DNA from: Hofstenia miamia
Lineage: Eukaryota; Xenacoelomorpha; Acoela; Hofsteniidae
Direction of reading: 5' to 3'
DNA length: 64,000 nucleotides
Assembly (NCBI GenBank): GCA_900660155.1
Contig: CABFPE010000354.1
Location: forward strand, 94,950 to 158,949
How positions within the stretch are numbered: the first letter of the stretch is position 1; every line of letters starts with the position of its first letter. Under the pieces are notes generated by a model. It was not told the DNA's origin and ran no database searches. It was given only the letters and a program-made list of their open reading frames with translations. The translations under genes were made by a program, and so were the position numbers. Shown here one piece after another: positions 23,803-35,789 of the stretch.

Positions 23803-26800
23803 ATGGCAATTGCAGCTCCATGTGGATCATGGCCATCTCCGGTCTTGTTGGAGCATTTATCAGCAGGAGTTAAGATCGGTTGGCTCTCTCTTACAATTGA
23901 TGATGGATTGATTTGGAGTGAAGTGAGACCTGCAAATCAGGGTAAAACAATGCTTGTTAAATTTAGCAATCATAAGACATCAGATATGTTGCCAAGTGAG
24001 TGGAGTGCATGTAGTCATGTGCATGAGTATGGTGGTCTTTCTTTTGTCGTTAACAAAAATATCATATACTTTGTTTCTCAAGATGATCAGCAAGTTTACT
24101 CTGTCGTTGACTCAGTTATTTCCAAGGTAATGTACACTATGCTCTTTGTATTCCCTATTTATTAAATCACAAAATTATTTTTTATACAGTCAAGATCTAT
24201 TTGTAGGACAATGTAGTGTAGTGCATATTTCTTTCAAATCATTATACATTGGTAACTATTTTCCTATACATTTGAAATCCATTAAATCATTTCCGCAAAT
24301 ACAATTCTATTGAAAATGTATTTGTAGGTTCCCAGTGGAAACCATTTTCTTTTCGAAACTTTTTATATATTTCGTAGTAGCATTAACACTTTGGCTACGC
24401 ACCGCGATATCTATCGCGATAACTATTCGTTCCCACCGTACGCGCCGCGAGGCCTGTCGCGATGGCCTAACATTCCATTCCCTCCGCATCGCGAGTCCTA
24501 TCGCGATGACGAAACACTATATTTAGACTACGTCTTTAATTTGAGACATCATATGCCTAAATCCATAAAAATGTAAGATAGATTTTGTCAAAACAAAATC
24601 ACCCCCAATGCCTGCGTATCAAGGGAATTTACAGGTAGTACTGGGCACGCGCAGTGGGAACATAGGGAGCACAGGGAGTACGTAGTCAAAGTGTTAAGTC
24701 ATTGTAGAATTTTTGATAAAACACAGAACAGCCATCTTTGTTTTTTGAAACTATTTCTCTAGTTTCAATGATATAATTTTTTTAATCAATTTTGCACTTC
24801 CTATAAAGAATTTATTCCTCCGTTTACAGAATTTTCCTTTCTTTCTAAACGAATTTGTCTTAGTAATGCTTTCTTACAAATTCATTGCTACTTTTGTACA
24901 TCCAATTTAAATAGACAGTAATTTAGCGCCCAATAATATGTTGCCGTCAAATGAAGAAAGATTTAAGTAACAATTTTTAATAAAACAGTAGTGTTAGCGG
25001 ATATTAATTATGCGTGTTTAAGGATGTGCAACAAAATTTAAGTAATTTTGTATGTCCATGGACAAGTCTGTCAAATGTTCGAGGTGTGTTCTTAAATTTT
25101 AAATCACAAATCGGACGATTTTTCTGTATTTCAATAAACTTTTATTGTTCATTCCTTATTCAGTTTGGCAACGGTAGGCAACAAACTTTTCTAACCGATT
25201 CAATCCTAATATGTTTAAAATATCATTAACAAGTGGTAGTTTAGATTACTAATTCACCGAAAAGCAGATTTATCAATCTTCAATGCTTCGGATCCAATTT
25301 GGTAGCGGTTGAAGAAGACCATTCTGCTGATAAGGAACCTGCTAACAATGTTGTATTTATAGACACTTCAAATGGAGAAGTCTATCGATTACACACTGGT
25401 GCAGATTTCTATTCAAGTATTACATGTGATTATGATTCGAGTAAGTGTACAATCTTTATTTTCATTATTCTTGCTGATGTGTCTATGATCTTCTAGGCGG
25501 CCTATTATTACTGTATTCAATTATTCCATAGAATTTGTAATCGCTTAAATTGTGTGCATATTTCTTAGAAATGTCAACAATTCAATTTGCTGAAATTGTT
25601 ATTAGCCTTAAGGAGTATTCAACCCAAGTTTGCGTTTATTGTGTAGTTCAATTTTGTACTGATCGAATGGCAGGGTTATCATCATGATAAACGTTTTGTT
25701 AACAATGCAATAAAAACGCCAGCTTTAGATATTTAAATATATTGTATTGCAGCGCAAGTGATCTCTCAACGTTCGGTGGTTAAATTGGGGTGACTTATTT
25801 GATGACATATCACCCTAAACTGAATTTTTGTTGGAATGTTTTAGAAATATCAATAAATTTGGAACTAACATTTTACGAAGCATTGAAAGTAACTTAGACG
25901 TTGTTATCGCGCGTTGCCATGGGTGGTTCGTCATTGACCATTGTACACAACTCTGATGCTGCCAAATATTGCAGTGCATAATTTGTTATTTGTACATGCA
26001 TGTTTTGCCCATACTTTAGGTATAATCTAGTGATGGCTATTGAAATATAAATTTAAATGATTAATAGTATTATATAACAATTGTCGAATTAAGAATAACG
26101 CCGCCCTATTTTTTTACAAATGTAAATTTTGTCGCTTTTTCTTAAGGATTACATTTTTACCATTTGTGATTGAATAGTGGATCCAAGCATTAATGAACTT
26201 GTTACTATTTGTTTTCTCGATATAGTTTGAATTTCACTTAATGCGAATGAAATAATATTTTTATAACTTTGGATGTATAATCACTTTCAAATTAGTTTTT
26301 GATACTTGCCAAATGCCCATTGTTTTAACTAGGGCAGTCCGCTATTGACTTTATTTACTAACAGATATTGACTTTAACTCTTCAAAATATTGATTTTATT
26401 GACTTTATTTCAAACTTCAAAGAGAAGACCATTTAAGCTTCAAAATGGTCAATTAGAAAACCCACTCAACTTCAACAGTTGCTATAGGAACATTTACCAG
26501 AAGTGCAGCTTGAATAGGGTGAAGAAGGGGTTTTCCAGGCTCGATTTATTTAGTGCCATAATTTTGTATCAAATTCTTCAAATAAGAGCCATCTTCTGAC
26601 AAATCAAGTCCTAATCAATTAAGAAGATTATTCAAATTCTTCCATCATTCAGATACATTGTATGATTTTTTGACATTTTTTCAATTAATGTAGGAATTTC
26701 AAAGTAGTTGCAAAACAACATTGTGATTTATGCATAACCTTTTCTGCATCAGAGTTAGCAACTCAAGGATGGTAAAATTGAAATTGAAACGGAAATTACA

Positions 26801-29800
26801 TACACAACAGATAGAGTAAGATGAAATAAATAATGTAAAGCAATAATGTAAATACACTGAAGAATAATCTACGTGTGCGGTTGCCATTATTAGACAATAG
26901 GATTATAGTAGTTGAATAGCAGTAAGGCCATGCCAAATTTTAACTTTGACTTTACACACCAAAAATTGACTTTTATTGACTTTACTGACTTATGGGTTGC
27001 CCACGTTATAACTTTAAAATTTGTTTAAATTTTGTTTCACATGCTATTCTGCGATCTCTATTTTTGTAGGTTGATTAATTCATTTAGAAAAAATTGCTTT
27101 CGTTCGCTGGTATCACCCAAATATGCCCTGGGATTCTACTGAATTGGTTATGGGTGTCGTGGATGAACAAAATCACAAACTAGACGATTTTCAAATAATT
27201 GATGGCGGTAGAGGTGATAAAGGACAAGAAATTTCAATATGTCTTCCGGTTTTTTACAAAGGAGACATCTACTATTCTGCGGATCCGAATGGCTGGTGGA
27301 ATATTTTCAAGTTCAATACAACAACTAATCAAGTCACACAGCTTTTATCAGGTTGACATTTTCCTATTAATGATTTTGAAACAAAAGTAGAAATTTGGTT
27401 TGCTATAATGTATGAGCTTAACATGTACTTGTGTCAACCAAATTATTCATTAAATGCACAGTTCCATTTTTTGATGTGTTCCTCATTCAAGTGCATATTC
27501 TTTGAATTTGTAAATTTATTTAATACTAATATACTATGCAGTATCTCCCTGCTTTTGCTTTATTTACAATGCATCTATTTGAGTAGAAGCATGCCCTTTC
27601 CGCTATCAACGAACATTTGATTTTGGTAATTTGACTTTAATAAACGTGAAACAGCAATGTTAAAAGTAAGCCATTTCGATTTTCTTTTATCACTTTCTGT
27701 GTTTTTCTTTCACATTATTTTGTGTGTGCTCTTTAAGGTTTAAAGCGATATGAAATTATATGTTGAGTACCTGTGTTGACTTGAAGAATGGCTCTATCCG
27801 CATCGAGCTATTTTTAATCTTAAGAAACAATATCACTTAATACGATATCTGAAGCATTCTTTGACCAAATTTCATATCTGTGGTATAATATTGATCTGTG
27901 AACAGTCTCTTTATATTATCAATCAGCACGTATTTTTATGCATTGCTAGATACTAATAATAAACAATTTCAAGGCCTTTATTATTTTTGCTGACTGCATA
28001 CTCTCGTCATTTTATATTCTTATGGGAGATGTTATAATAATCTTTTCGAGTTGAACAAGGGGTAAAAATTTGGGCCCCAGCCCGACAAAGGAAACTTTGG
28101 TCTGCCCAAATTCCGGAGTCGTCCATGTAAATGAATTTGAGCCCATTTATATAATCCTTACTAAAAACTCTTCGTTTTTCGGTTTTCAGGAATGGGGAAT
28201 AACTCCCCCTCTGTTCAGCTCGAATATCCTATCTGAGCCCAATCAGACACCTAGCAATTACCGTTATATATTTTTTTTTGGTAGAATACTTTAATTATAC
28301 GTATCGTCAAGGAGAGTCCAGTTGCAATTAAAATTTTGAATATTGTTATTAACCAATGTGTTTAAATAAAATTATGTTCATATAGTAATAAACTACATGC
28401 TTTTTTAGAAGTTTTTGAGGGAGAATTCGGCGAGCCACATTGGATTTTTGGCAATACTCGCTTTGCCTTCTGCCCAATTACAAATACATTGTGGACTGTG
28501 CTAACAATGAAAGCGCGAGATTATCTTGCACGAATTGCATTAGATGACCAAGAATGCAAATGTGTAGTATTAGAAAGTGAGCTAACGTCAATTCGGTCAT
28601 TGATTATCGACAGTAAAGGTCAGCTGTTTGCCCTTGGTTCTTCAATGAAAGAACCAGAAGCAGTTGGGCGAATCACTGTCACTAATTCTACTGCTAACTT
28701 CAACGTAGGTCATCAAATTCTTCTCAAATTTTAGTTTCACATAAAAGTAATAGTGAATGTATTCAGCACACTCTTTCTACTAGGACAACTGTAGCATGAA
28801 TTAATAACAATGTGTTAATAATTTAGCTTTCAATGCGCTTGTTTAAAGCTGGCATATTACTACTAGTCAAAGTGTATCTTTTGCATTTCTTTGTGTCTCG
28901 CGGTTGTGAAAAACTAATACTAATAACAATTTACTCACAGTCAGGGCAATTGTGATTGACAAAAAAATTAAACGATGTCTCGTGAAGGCAATTACGCGGT
29001 TATTAACCGCTTTCAAAGTTTGAAATTTCAATATCTTTCTAACTTTGATTTGAAAATTTGCTATTATTTAATTCAAAGTTTGATTTGAAGCTTGAAAGTT
29101 AGCAGATTGATGTCAAGTTGATATTTCTTATCAATATGCTTACATACAAGAGAAATTCATATTTATTAGACTGTAAGTTGTAATTCAATATACATATGAC
29201 ATGAAGTAGGGTCAAAACCACATGTCTTACCTATATATTTGTTACAATATGGAGTATATATACTAGAACATACATTTATCATACTTAGCACATTGCCTAT
29301 ATAGAAAAGAAAACAAGATTATTGTATTTATTACATAGAGACATCAAATTTGTAGTAAGTGCCCTGTCATTTTTAATACTGTTGAAAAATTTTAAAAAAT
29401 TTTTATTTCAAATAAATCAGCAAAGCAGAAGAACATACATATGTGGCCATGATAGTCTGCAAAATGTGGTCACTGTTAGTTAAATTATCAAACGTGCTAG
29501 GTGAACAAGTCCCAGGGTTTTATTTAAGAGAATTTATTAATAAAGTCATTATTATTGTCAAACGTTTTTGTTTACAATATTTATTAAATTAATTTTAATA
29601 TTAATACCCTGGATACAATCACTTTAAATTTTTTCAATATAATTTTACTAAAAAATTATTTTAGAAAAATTAAATAAAGTATTGATGTGTAACTTTGAAT
29701 ATCAAACTTTGCTCTTTAGTTTTCAAAATCTGATTTGAAAATTTTAATTTTGGAATTTTTCATAATTTGATTTGAAAGCCCTACCTTAAAGCAGCAAATT

Positions 29801-30676
29801 CAAGCAAAAATCAATTACATTTCATAGAAAAGGGATCATGTCACGCGAAGATGTACGTACTCAAATACAGTTAGTTCCCTCATTTAAAAACAAGGAAATG
29901 GACAGCAAATTAGCATCGCAATCGTGAGACTTCAGCTTGGGATATTGATTCCCTTAATAATTAAATAAATTCTATTTCCATTGAAAATCGTACAATTTCG
30001 AATTTTCCACTTTAAGATGTAGGCTTGATGTTTTTAAGTAATATTTGAAAACATGGCTGATTTCATTTTACCTTGGTGTCTTTAAGGTTATTCATCGATC
30101 ACTTGAACCTCTTGACAGTTCGTTCACTTCAATGGCACAGCTTATTGAACACAACACTGGCTGCTCAATTGTGCCAAAAAGTTATTCTTTTTATTATCCT
30201 CCTGCCAGTGGAACTCATTGTGTTCCTAATGGGGAGCTTCCACCTATAATTGTCACATGTCATGGAGGCCCAACTGCCTGCTCCAAGCCAATTTACTCTT
30301 CACAAACTTTGTTCTGGACGAGGTTGGTTTTTATAGGTTATTCTCGGTGGTCAATATTTCTATCTATTTCCATTTTATTTACTTTTATAACGGTATGGCC
30401 TCCCTGAGCTTTGCATTTCGGGTTCAGAAACATCCCAAAATTTTTTTGTTATCGCAATTAGATATTTCTAAACTATTCAATTTTTAGTCGTGGTTTCGGT
30501 GTACTGTCGGTTAATTATCGCGGTAGTACAGGGTTTGGAAAGCCTTATCGTGATGCGTTGCGGCAGAAATGGGGAGAGGTCGATGTAATTGATGTGAAAT
30601 TGTCAGCAGAGAGAGTTATGGAAATGGGATTATGTGATCCAAAAAGAGTAGCTATTCGAGGAAGAAGTGCTGGAGG
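23803..30676 (+). CDS. S9 family serine peptidase, exons 1-6 (5' half)
   Basis: First part of a prolyl-oligopeptidase-family (S9, acylaminoacyl-peptidase / dipeptidyl aminopeptidase-like) enzyme, which removes N-terminal residues or dipeptides from peptides, probably in the cytosol since no signal peptide is visible. Exons: 23803-24126, 25245-25440, 27088-27351, 28409-28704, 30087-30322, 30488-30676; all have GT-AG borders and compatible phases. Residues 1-350 form the beta-propeller side (GSWPSP near the start, HVHEYGG, EEDH, GADFYSS, WYHPNMPWDSTEL, GEPHWIFG). The hydrolase domain follows with the oxyanion-hole motif CHGGPT (His419-Gly-Gly), LFWTSRGFGVLSVNYRGSTG and the nucleophile motif GRSAGG (Ser499). 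The ATG at 23803 follows an acceptor-like site and matches the usual family N-terminus. After exon 6 no continuation exists on this strand; exons 7-8 are on the minus strand at 51311-47861. Confidence 0.93.
24388..24693. mobile_element. piggyBac-type MITE in intron 1
   Basis: 306 bp flanked by TTAA on both sides (24384-24387 and 24694-24697), the target site of piggyBac elements. Terminal inverted repeats read CACTTTGGCTACGCAC on the left and CACTTTGACTACGTAC on the right strand, 14 of 16 positions equal. It has no coding capacity and holds a minisatellite with TCGCGA cores. Non-autonomous element; no autonomous partner is seen in the window. Confidence 0.75.
24395..24524. repeat. Three 43-44-bp units with paired TCGCGA cores
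   Basis: Units start near 24395, 24439 and 24482. Each has CGCGA, a spacer of about 8 bp, then TCGCGAT, so each unit carries an imperfect dyad. They lie inside the piggyBac-type MITE next to its left terminal repeat and are strikingly CpG-rich for this AT-rich locus. Confidence 0.75.
26330..27004. mobile_element. hAT-like non-autonomous element in intron 2
   Basis: Left end TAGGGCAGTCC, right end GGGTTGCCCAC (complement GTGGGCAACCC), flanked by GTTTTAAC (26322-26329) and GTTATAAC (27005-27012), an 8-bp duplication with one mismatch. Subterminal regions on both sides carry repeated ATTGACTTTA-like words (near 26343-26400 and 26945-26990), as subterminal transposase-binding motifs often do. 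No coding sequence recognised. It ends about 80 bp before exon 3. Confidence 0.55.
27352..28408 (+). other. Intron 3 of the S9 peptidase gene
   Basis: No element recognised. The donor is GTTGAC, weaker than the others in this gene. A GC-richer stretch at about 28065-28250 reads openly (28070-28294) but shows no known motif. Confidence 0.6.
28705..30086 (+). other. Intron 4 of the S9 peptidase gene
   Basis: AT-rich, no coding frame or terminal repeats seen; several purine/AT-rich words (TTTGATTTGAAA) recur. Confidence 0.6.
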
Positions 30677-33600
30677 GTTAGTATGTTTTTACTTCTAACT
30701 ATATTTGTAAAAACCCGGTTCTATTTCTTACACTAAAAATAATTTTCTACCCTATTATTTCCCCATTATAAATCCATTTCTGGTTTACTAGTTATAAATT
30801 TGATATAATTTTTATTTCAGACATCTTTTGCCCAATGGTTACTGATCAAACCCCATCTGACATAATAATTAGATTTACGTGTAATTAATAAGTTTAAATT
30901 CAACGCCAATCTACTGTCTATACAAATGAAAATAAAGAAATTTACCAAAAGTCACCGATATTTCAAAGTGTAGGTTTTCTTAGTTCCTTACATACATGGA
31001 GAATTACAACTATACCGCGTAATGGTACAGGATTTTGATACACCATCGGATACAGGTCTGCCGTTGTTTTTTTAAACAATTGATTAGCTTATGCGAACTC
31101 CACATTCGATAATGTATATTTGAAACTTCGTTTTTCTAGTTTTGTATTCAAGTAGCAAAGTTTAGATGCCGCAGTTTCGCTTATTTTTGACTTCTTAATA
31201 AATCGACATTTTAAAAATTTTTCATTTCCGGCCACTTATTCAGTTGAACACTTGATTTGTAAATTCCTGTTTACTTCGCGTGTCTGAAAAATCTCTTTTA
31301 CTTTCCGCCTGAGACCGAAGCGTTACCCTCAATTGGCGACCATGAATGGTCCGCTTCTGCTCTATTTACATAATTATATTAATAATTCAGACGTCCTTGA
31401 ATAAAATTTAATTAGAATTGTTGGACTATGTGGATATGTGCATATTAATCAATAGATTATGTAAAATATCCAATCAAATTCTCAATTTAGTGCTTGTGCG
31501 CCTCTATGAAGCCTTAGACAGTGTCAGTTTCATAAAAGAAAAATTATTTGAGCCAGGCCAAGCCGAGCTGGGCTTGGGCCTAGGCTGTTTTGAGTTGGAC
31601 CGGGCCGGACTTGTGACTAAAAAATCCGGCCTAACTACAACTCCGTCCCTACCCCATCCCCACGGCAGACTGATATTTACACATGACTTAAGAATCCGAT
31701 GTAAACAATAAAATGGAAACAGAATACGTGTGCTGGCCTCTAAAACTCATATTTCTGGTGACTATTCACTTGTTTTAAAAATCTGTCAAGTAATACCAAA
31801 GAGTTATGAGGAGGGGGTACGGATATTAGTTAGTTAGACTCATTTTTGTATTTGTGATATCAAATAATTATCAGTGTGAAGTTTCGAAAATGCATGTAAA
31901 GTGAATTTATAAATTAAATTTATAATAAAGTAATAATTTATTCACCAAAATTGATTGACAACTCTAGAATGAAGAATTTAAATGTGATAAATATGATTAT
32001 AAATGTCCAAGCTTTGGCTGTTACTGAGAAATGAAGTACTACCGTAACTGATCAATCGATTGACACTGATGAGAAAGATAAAACCCATTACAATGTAATG
32101 AATGACATACTGATGAGAATATTTGTAGCGAGCTTTAATTACATCTTATCGTTGCTAAAAATCGTCGTGAAAGAAATTTTAAAATTAAATGAAAATTACC
32201 TAATTTAGCTAATTAAAATTTACGTAAACTGTTTTAGTTATAAATGTTATAACGTACAAAACTTAGTGTACAAATAAAAAAAGTAAGAGACCACTTCGAG
32301 CTATGTACATCAAGTCAGGTTTGATTAATTGTGAGTGTAAGTCGGTACATATAAACTCAGTTCTTCAATTGAGCTACAGTGCAAACTTCCTTTCATCTAT
32401 GGATTTGCGAGTACTCCAAAATTTTTGGATCTCGAAATTAAATTGCCTCTATAAACTAGAAAAGCGATTAATGGGTTAGGTGCAAAATGAGCCTAATTGC
32501 AAATGATGTCTTTGAATCCCAACATATGTGTGTAAAACTTTTTAATTTTACAGTTATATTCATGCAGTTCTATACTATCGTTATCTATTTTATTTTAAAG
32601 TTCATTGTATGATATTTGTGGGCCCACTCTCATTAGGCACATTTTAAAACGCATTATTACTGCGCTGTATTGGGCATCGGCGTTGCCAGAAATTCATTGG
32701 TTGCTATATATTTTATTCTAGCTAAAATTATCAAAAAAATTGAGTAATATTCTGAAATCCGTGGTCCCAGTTACTTCATCAATGCTCTCTGTTCCATGTT
32801 ATTGCCAGTCCCACTGAATTAAGTAGTTCCAGATTCCCGTTCAATGTGACTGAATGGTCCAGCAAAACCCAACATCTTTATGTAAACTCGACTCAATGAA
32901 AAATTAAACTCATAGGGCCTTGTTTTGAGTATTTTGAGCTCAAGTGAATTTCGAAGTCTTCAAAAGCTGTAATTTTACCTAGATTTCAGCAGTTATATCA
33001 ATCTAAACTCTGTTTCTGTCTTCAAATTAATTAGAGTTGTTTATTTAATCAAATTTGAACGATTCGATTACGCATTTAAATGTGCAGCATTCATAATGAA
33101 TAAAGCGACATAATTTAACACTCTATTTGTGATTATGGAATTTTATATCTTAGTTTCTGTAATTTATTTAAAAATTTTTATAATCTCTAAGCTATCGATA
33201 ACCTAAAATATGGGTATTCGCAGCAATGAAAATGACAATATGGCGCTATAAGAAATTCTAGTTTATGCTTTCTATGGTAAAAACAGTGTTGTAAAAATTT
33301 ATTTTTTATATCTTAAAATAAGGATATGTTCCCAAGTTACTAATTATATTTCGATTTATAACTTGTATAAAGAGATTTAAGGTTAAAAGGTTCTTCATCA
33401 AATAAATGCTGTCTTTGAATAGAGTCCATTCCCATTCAAGTTTTCTATTTAAATTGGAAAAAGGCAATGAATCCCTGTGCTTAGAAATTTGGGCTGTTCT
33501 TTGAACAATCTGTTAGTAATGAGCACCGCATCGTCACTCTTGGCTCTTTAGCTTAATTTAGCATCAATTGTTAAGCAGTTGGTAAGATATATATTGTCAT

Positions 33601-34357
33601 CATTAAGATATTTTCAGATTTATATCGTAAAAGATTCATATTTTCAAAATTTATTTACCCATGTGTTAAATTCGGAATATGAATCTTGGAGATAATTGTG
33701 GTACTCTGGGTATCTTCATTTCGTAGAATGTATTGTTTAGTACTCTTAACCCTTTCCTGCATGCTGTTTCATATGGCAACAAAGCCATGGAATAATATTT
33801 TCTTCTAAAAAAAGAATTTTCACTGCCTTGTATAATTTTGCCATGTAGCAACATAGTAGAAAATTGTTTTATAATTTTTATAATTATCTCAAAAATGTTT
33901 TGTTTAAATGCGTTGAAGTCTCTTAAATAAACACGATTTTTATCTGTCACGTGATCATGTAAAAAATTAACTACTAATATTTGAACTCACAATTTATTAC
34001 TTCGTTAGCAATTATTTGAATTGGCAACATAATCAATTGAAAGACTTACCGCATGCGAATCAATTGAAGGAATAAACTGCAACGAATAATGGTGCTTCCA
34101 ACAGATAAATGTATTGGAAATTCTTTTATTGGCATTGCCTAGCAACGTTTCGCATGGCTTTTCTCAGACAGATTAGTGAAAGAATTCGTTATAGCGTATA
34201 TAGTTTGTTCCTTGCTTCCCAAAAATTTTATGCTCATTGAAGGAAAATAGTGTTCCGTGTTTGACTATTTCTTAATTAAATCCTCACTGAATTGAACGCC
34301 AACGTTTACCACTGCATTTAAATATTTGTTTGTGTTGTGCAATAGTGTAGCACGTGT
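30677..34357. other. Intron 6 sequence, no gene recognised
   Basis: Starts with the exon 6 donor GTTAGT. No further S9 exon is found on the plus strand, which is the key anomaly of this gene. A GC-richer stretch at about 31550-31680 and a TTAACCCTTTCCTGCATG string at about 33745-33763 (piggyBac-terminus-like) were seen, without partners. Confidence 0.55.
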
Positions 34358-34557
34358 CAGTGACGCGTTTAGGATTTATAAAACGAGGGGGCTGGCACCC
34401 ATTTTTACAGAAACAGCAAAAAAAGTTTTTTTGAACAAAATTAAGCTTACACAAAATGTAATCGTCAGTTTTTGTAGCAAATTCATTGTTATCATTTTGA
34501 ATTAAAGTGACATTTTTTAATTTTGAGTTGCCCCCCCCCCTCCCAAATGCGCCACTG
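34358..34557. mobile_element. hAT MITE (200 bp)
   Basis: Termini CAGTGACGCGTTTAGGA and, on the other strand, CAGTGGCGCATTTGGGA; 14 of 17 positions equal. Flanking octamers GCACGTGT (34350-34357) and GCACGTAT (34558-34565) form an 8-bp target duplication with one mismatch. No coding capacity. The right subterminal part contains a run of ten C. Confidence 0.8.
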
Positions 34558-34627
34558 GCACGTATTAATTGGTTTTGCTAGTTAGCTAGTATGTCAACGC
34601 ATAAACTTCTCTTATTTGACTTGCAAA

Positions 34628-34881
34628 CAGTGGCGTCACCAAGAGGGACCCCACTTTTAAGCATTCAGTGCGTGCTCATAGCCACGAGGGTTTAGGCGAC
34701 CAACCTCCTGTAAGGTCAGGCAACCCCTCCTTGACAATAAGGCTAAAAGCAAAATCAGCATGTAAAAAATAAATTTTTAAATTCAATTGTTGTAACTTGT
34801 TGTCGTGAAATGCATTTCTAAGGTCAATATTTGCAAAAAATTTTTGCGAGAATGTAGACACCGCTTTTGGTGACTCGCTTG
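34628..34881. mobile_element. Possible second hAT MITE
   Basis: CAGTGGCGTCACCAAGAG at the left and, in complement, CAAGCGAGTCACCAAAAG at the right end look like paired terminal repeats. The flanks CTTGCAAA and ATCACTAC do not match, so no target duplication supports it. Confidence 0.4.
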
Positions 34882-35789
34882 ATCACTACTTGATTTGCCT
34901 ACGCCAGAAAATCCTGTGGACGCTTATGCCTGCAACTAAGTCCTACTGTAATCAAATGCACTCCGCTGCACGCCAGCATTTGATGTAAGATACTTTAAGT
35001 AGGCAAATCAAGGAATTTGCTTTTTAAACATCTCCATAATTTTGGAAACATTTTATTTTTTTTGATCATCGTAAAAACTACATCCAAATATAATAAGGCC
35101 AGCAATTTATAAACAATCATTTTCTACATTTCGAAATCAATTGTTTGAAAGTGCAGAATGTACAATAGCACAAAAATAGAATTTCTCAAAATTTATTCTT
35201 ACTTTACAAAGGCGCGTTTAAAATTTTTAAAACGGAGGGGGGGGTGACACCCATTTATTCATTTTCGGCTGCATGGCGTGTTGTTTAGTTTAGCCTTGCT
35301 TTACAGTTGCCAGGTTTTCGTTGAAATTCAGCAAATACAAAGCCCCACCTGTGACTGAATGTAATTTCAAATATATAAAATTTGCATAAGAAATTTTATA
35401 TATTGCTAATAATTAAATAATATTTTTGAAAGTCTGGATAACTTAGTTGCCGAAATGAGAAGTCGTAATGAGATTATCAGAAACGAAATTTGTTTGGTAT
35501 TTTTTTGATTGCGTTAAATTTTTATCATGATTATATTTGTCATTTTCATAACATGATAAAATGAAAGTGGTATGGAATGGAATAGAATTAAAAACTCCAA
35601 CCAAACTCTTAGTTATATTTAAGGTATGATCCATATTATTATAATCATATAATATATTTCAAATCGTTCCATTGTGTGTTTGATAAAAATAGCACTACCA
35701 CTGTAGAGTCTGAAGAATTCTGGCCTACTGACGTCATTGTAAGACGATTTTTCCTCAAAGAAGATCGTGAATTGCTAAGGTCTGTAGAC
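34882..35789. other. No gene; one MITE end relic
   Basis: At 35212-35265 GGCGCGTTTAAAATTTTTAAAACGGAGGGGG followed by TGACACCCATTT (written here with gaps in certainty) resembles the left end of the MITE at 34358. The rest has no recognisable feature. Confidence 0.4.

Noticed and set aside
30820-30880. Possible exon 7 of the peptidase on the plus strand after TTTATTTCAG
   Set aside because: In the required phase it reads a few residues unlike the family and then stops; the minus-strand exon at 51311 fits perfectly instead.
31540-31700. GC-rich GGCCAAGCCGAGC-type stretch with an open frame
   Set aside because: Simple GGC/GGGCT-type repetition without protein motif; similarity to 4990-5060 is only of word type.
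33744-33764. TTAACCCTTTCCTGCATG, like a piggyBac terminus
   Set aside because: No matching second end with TTAA was found within several kb.
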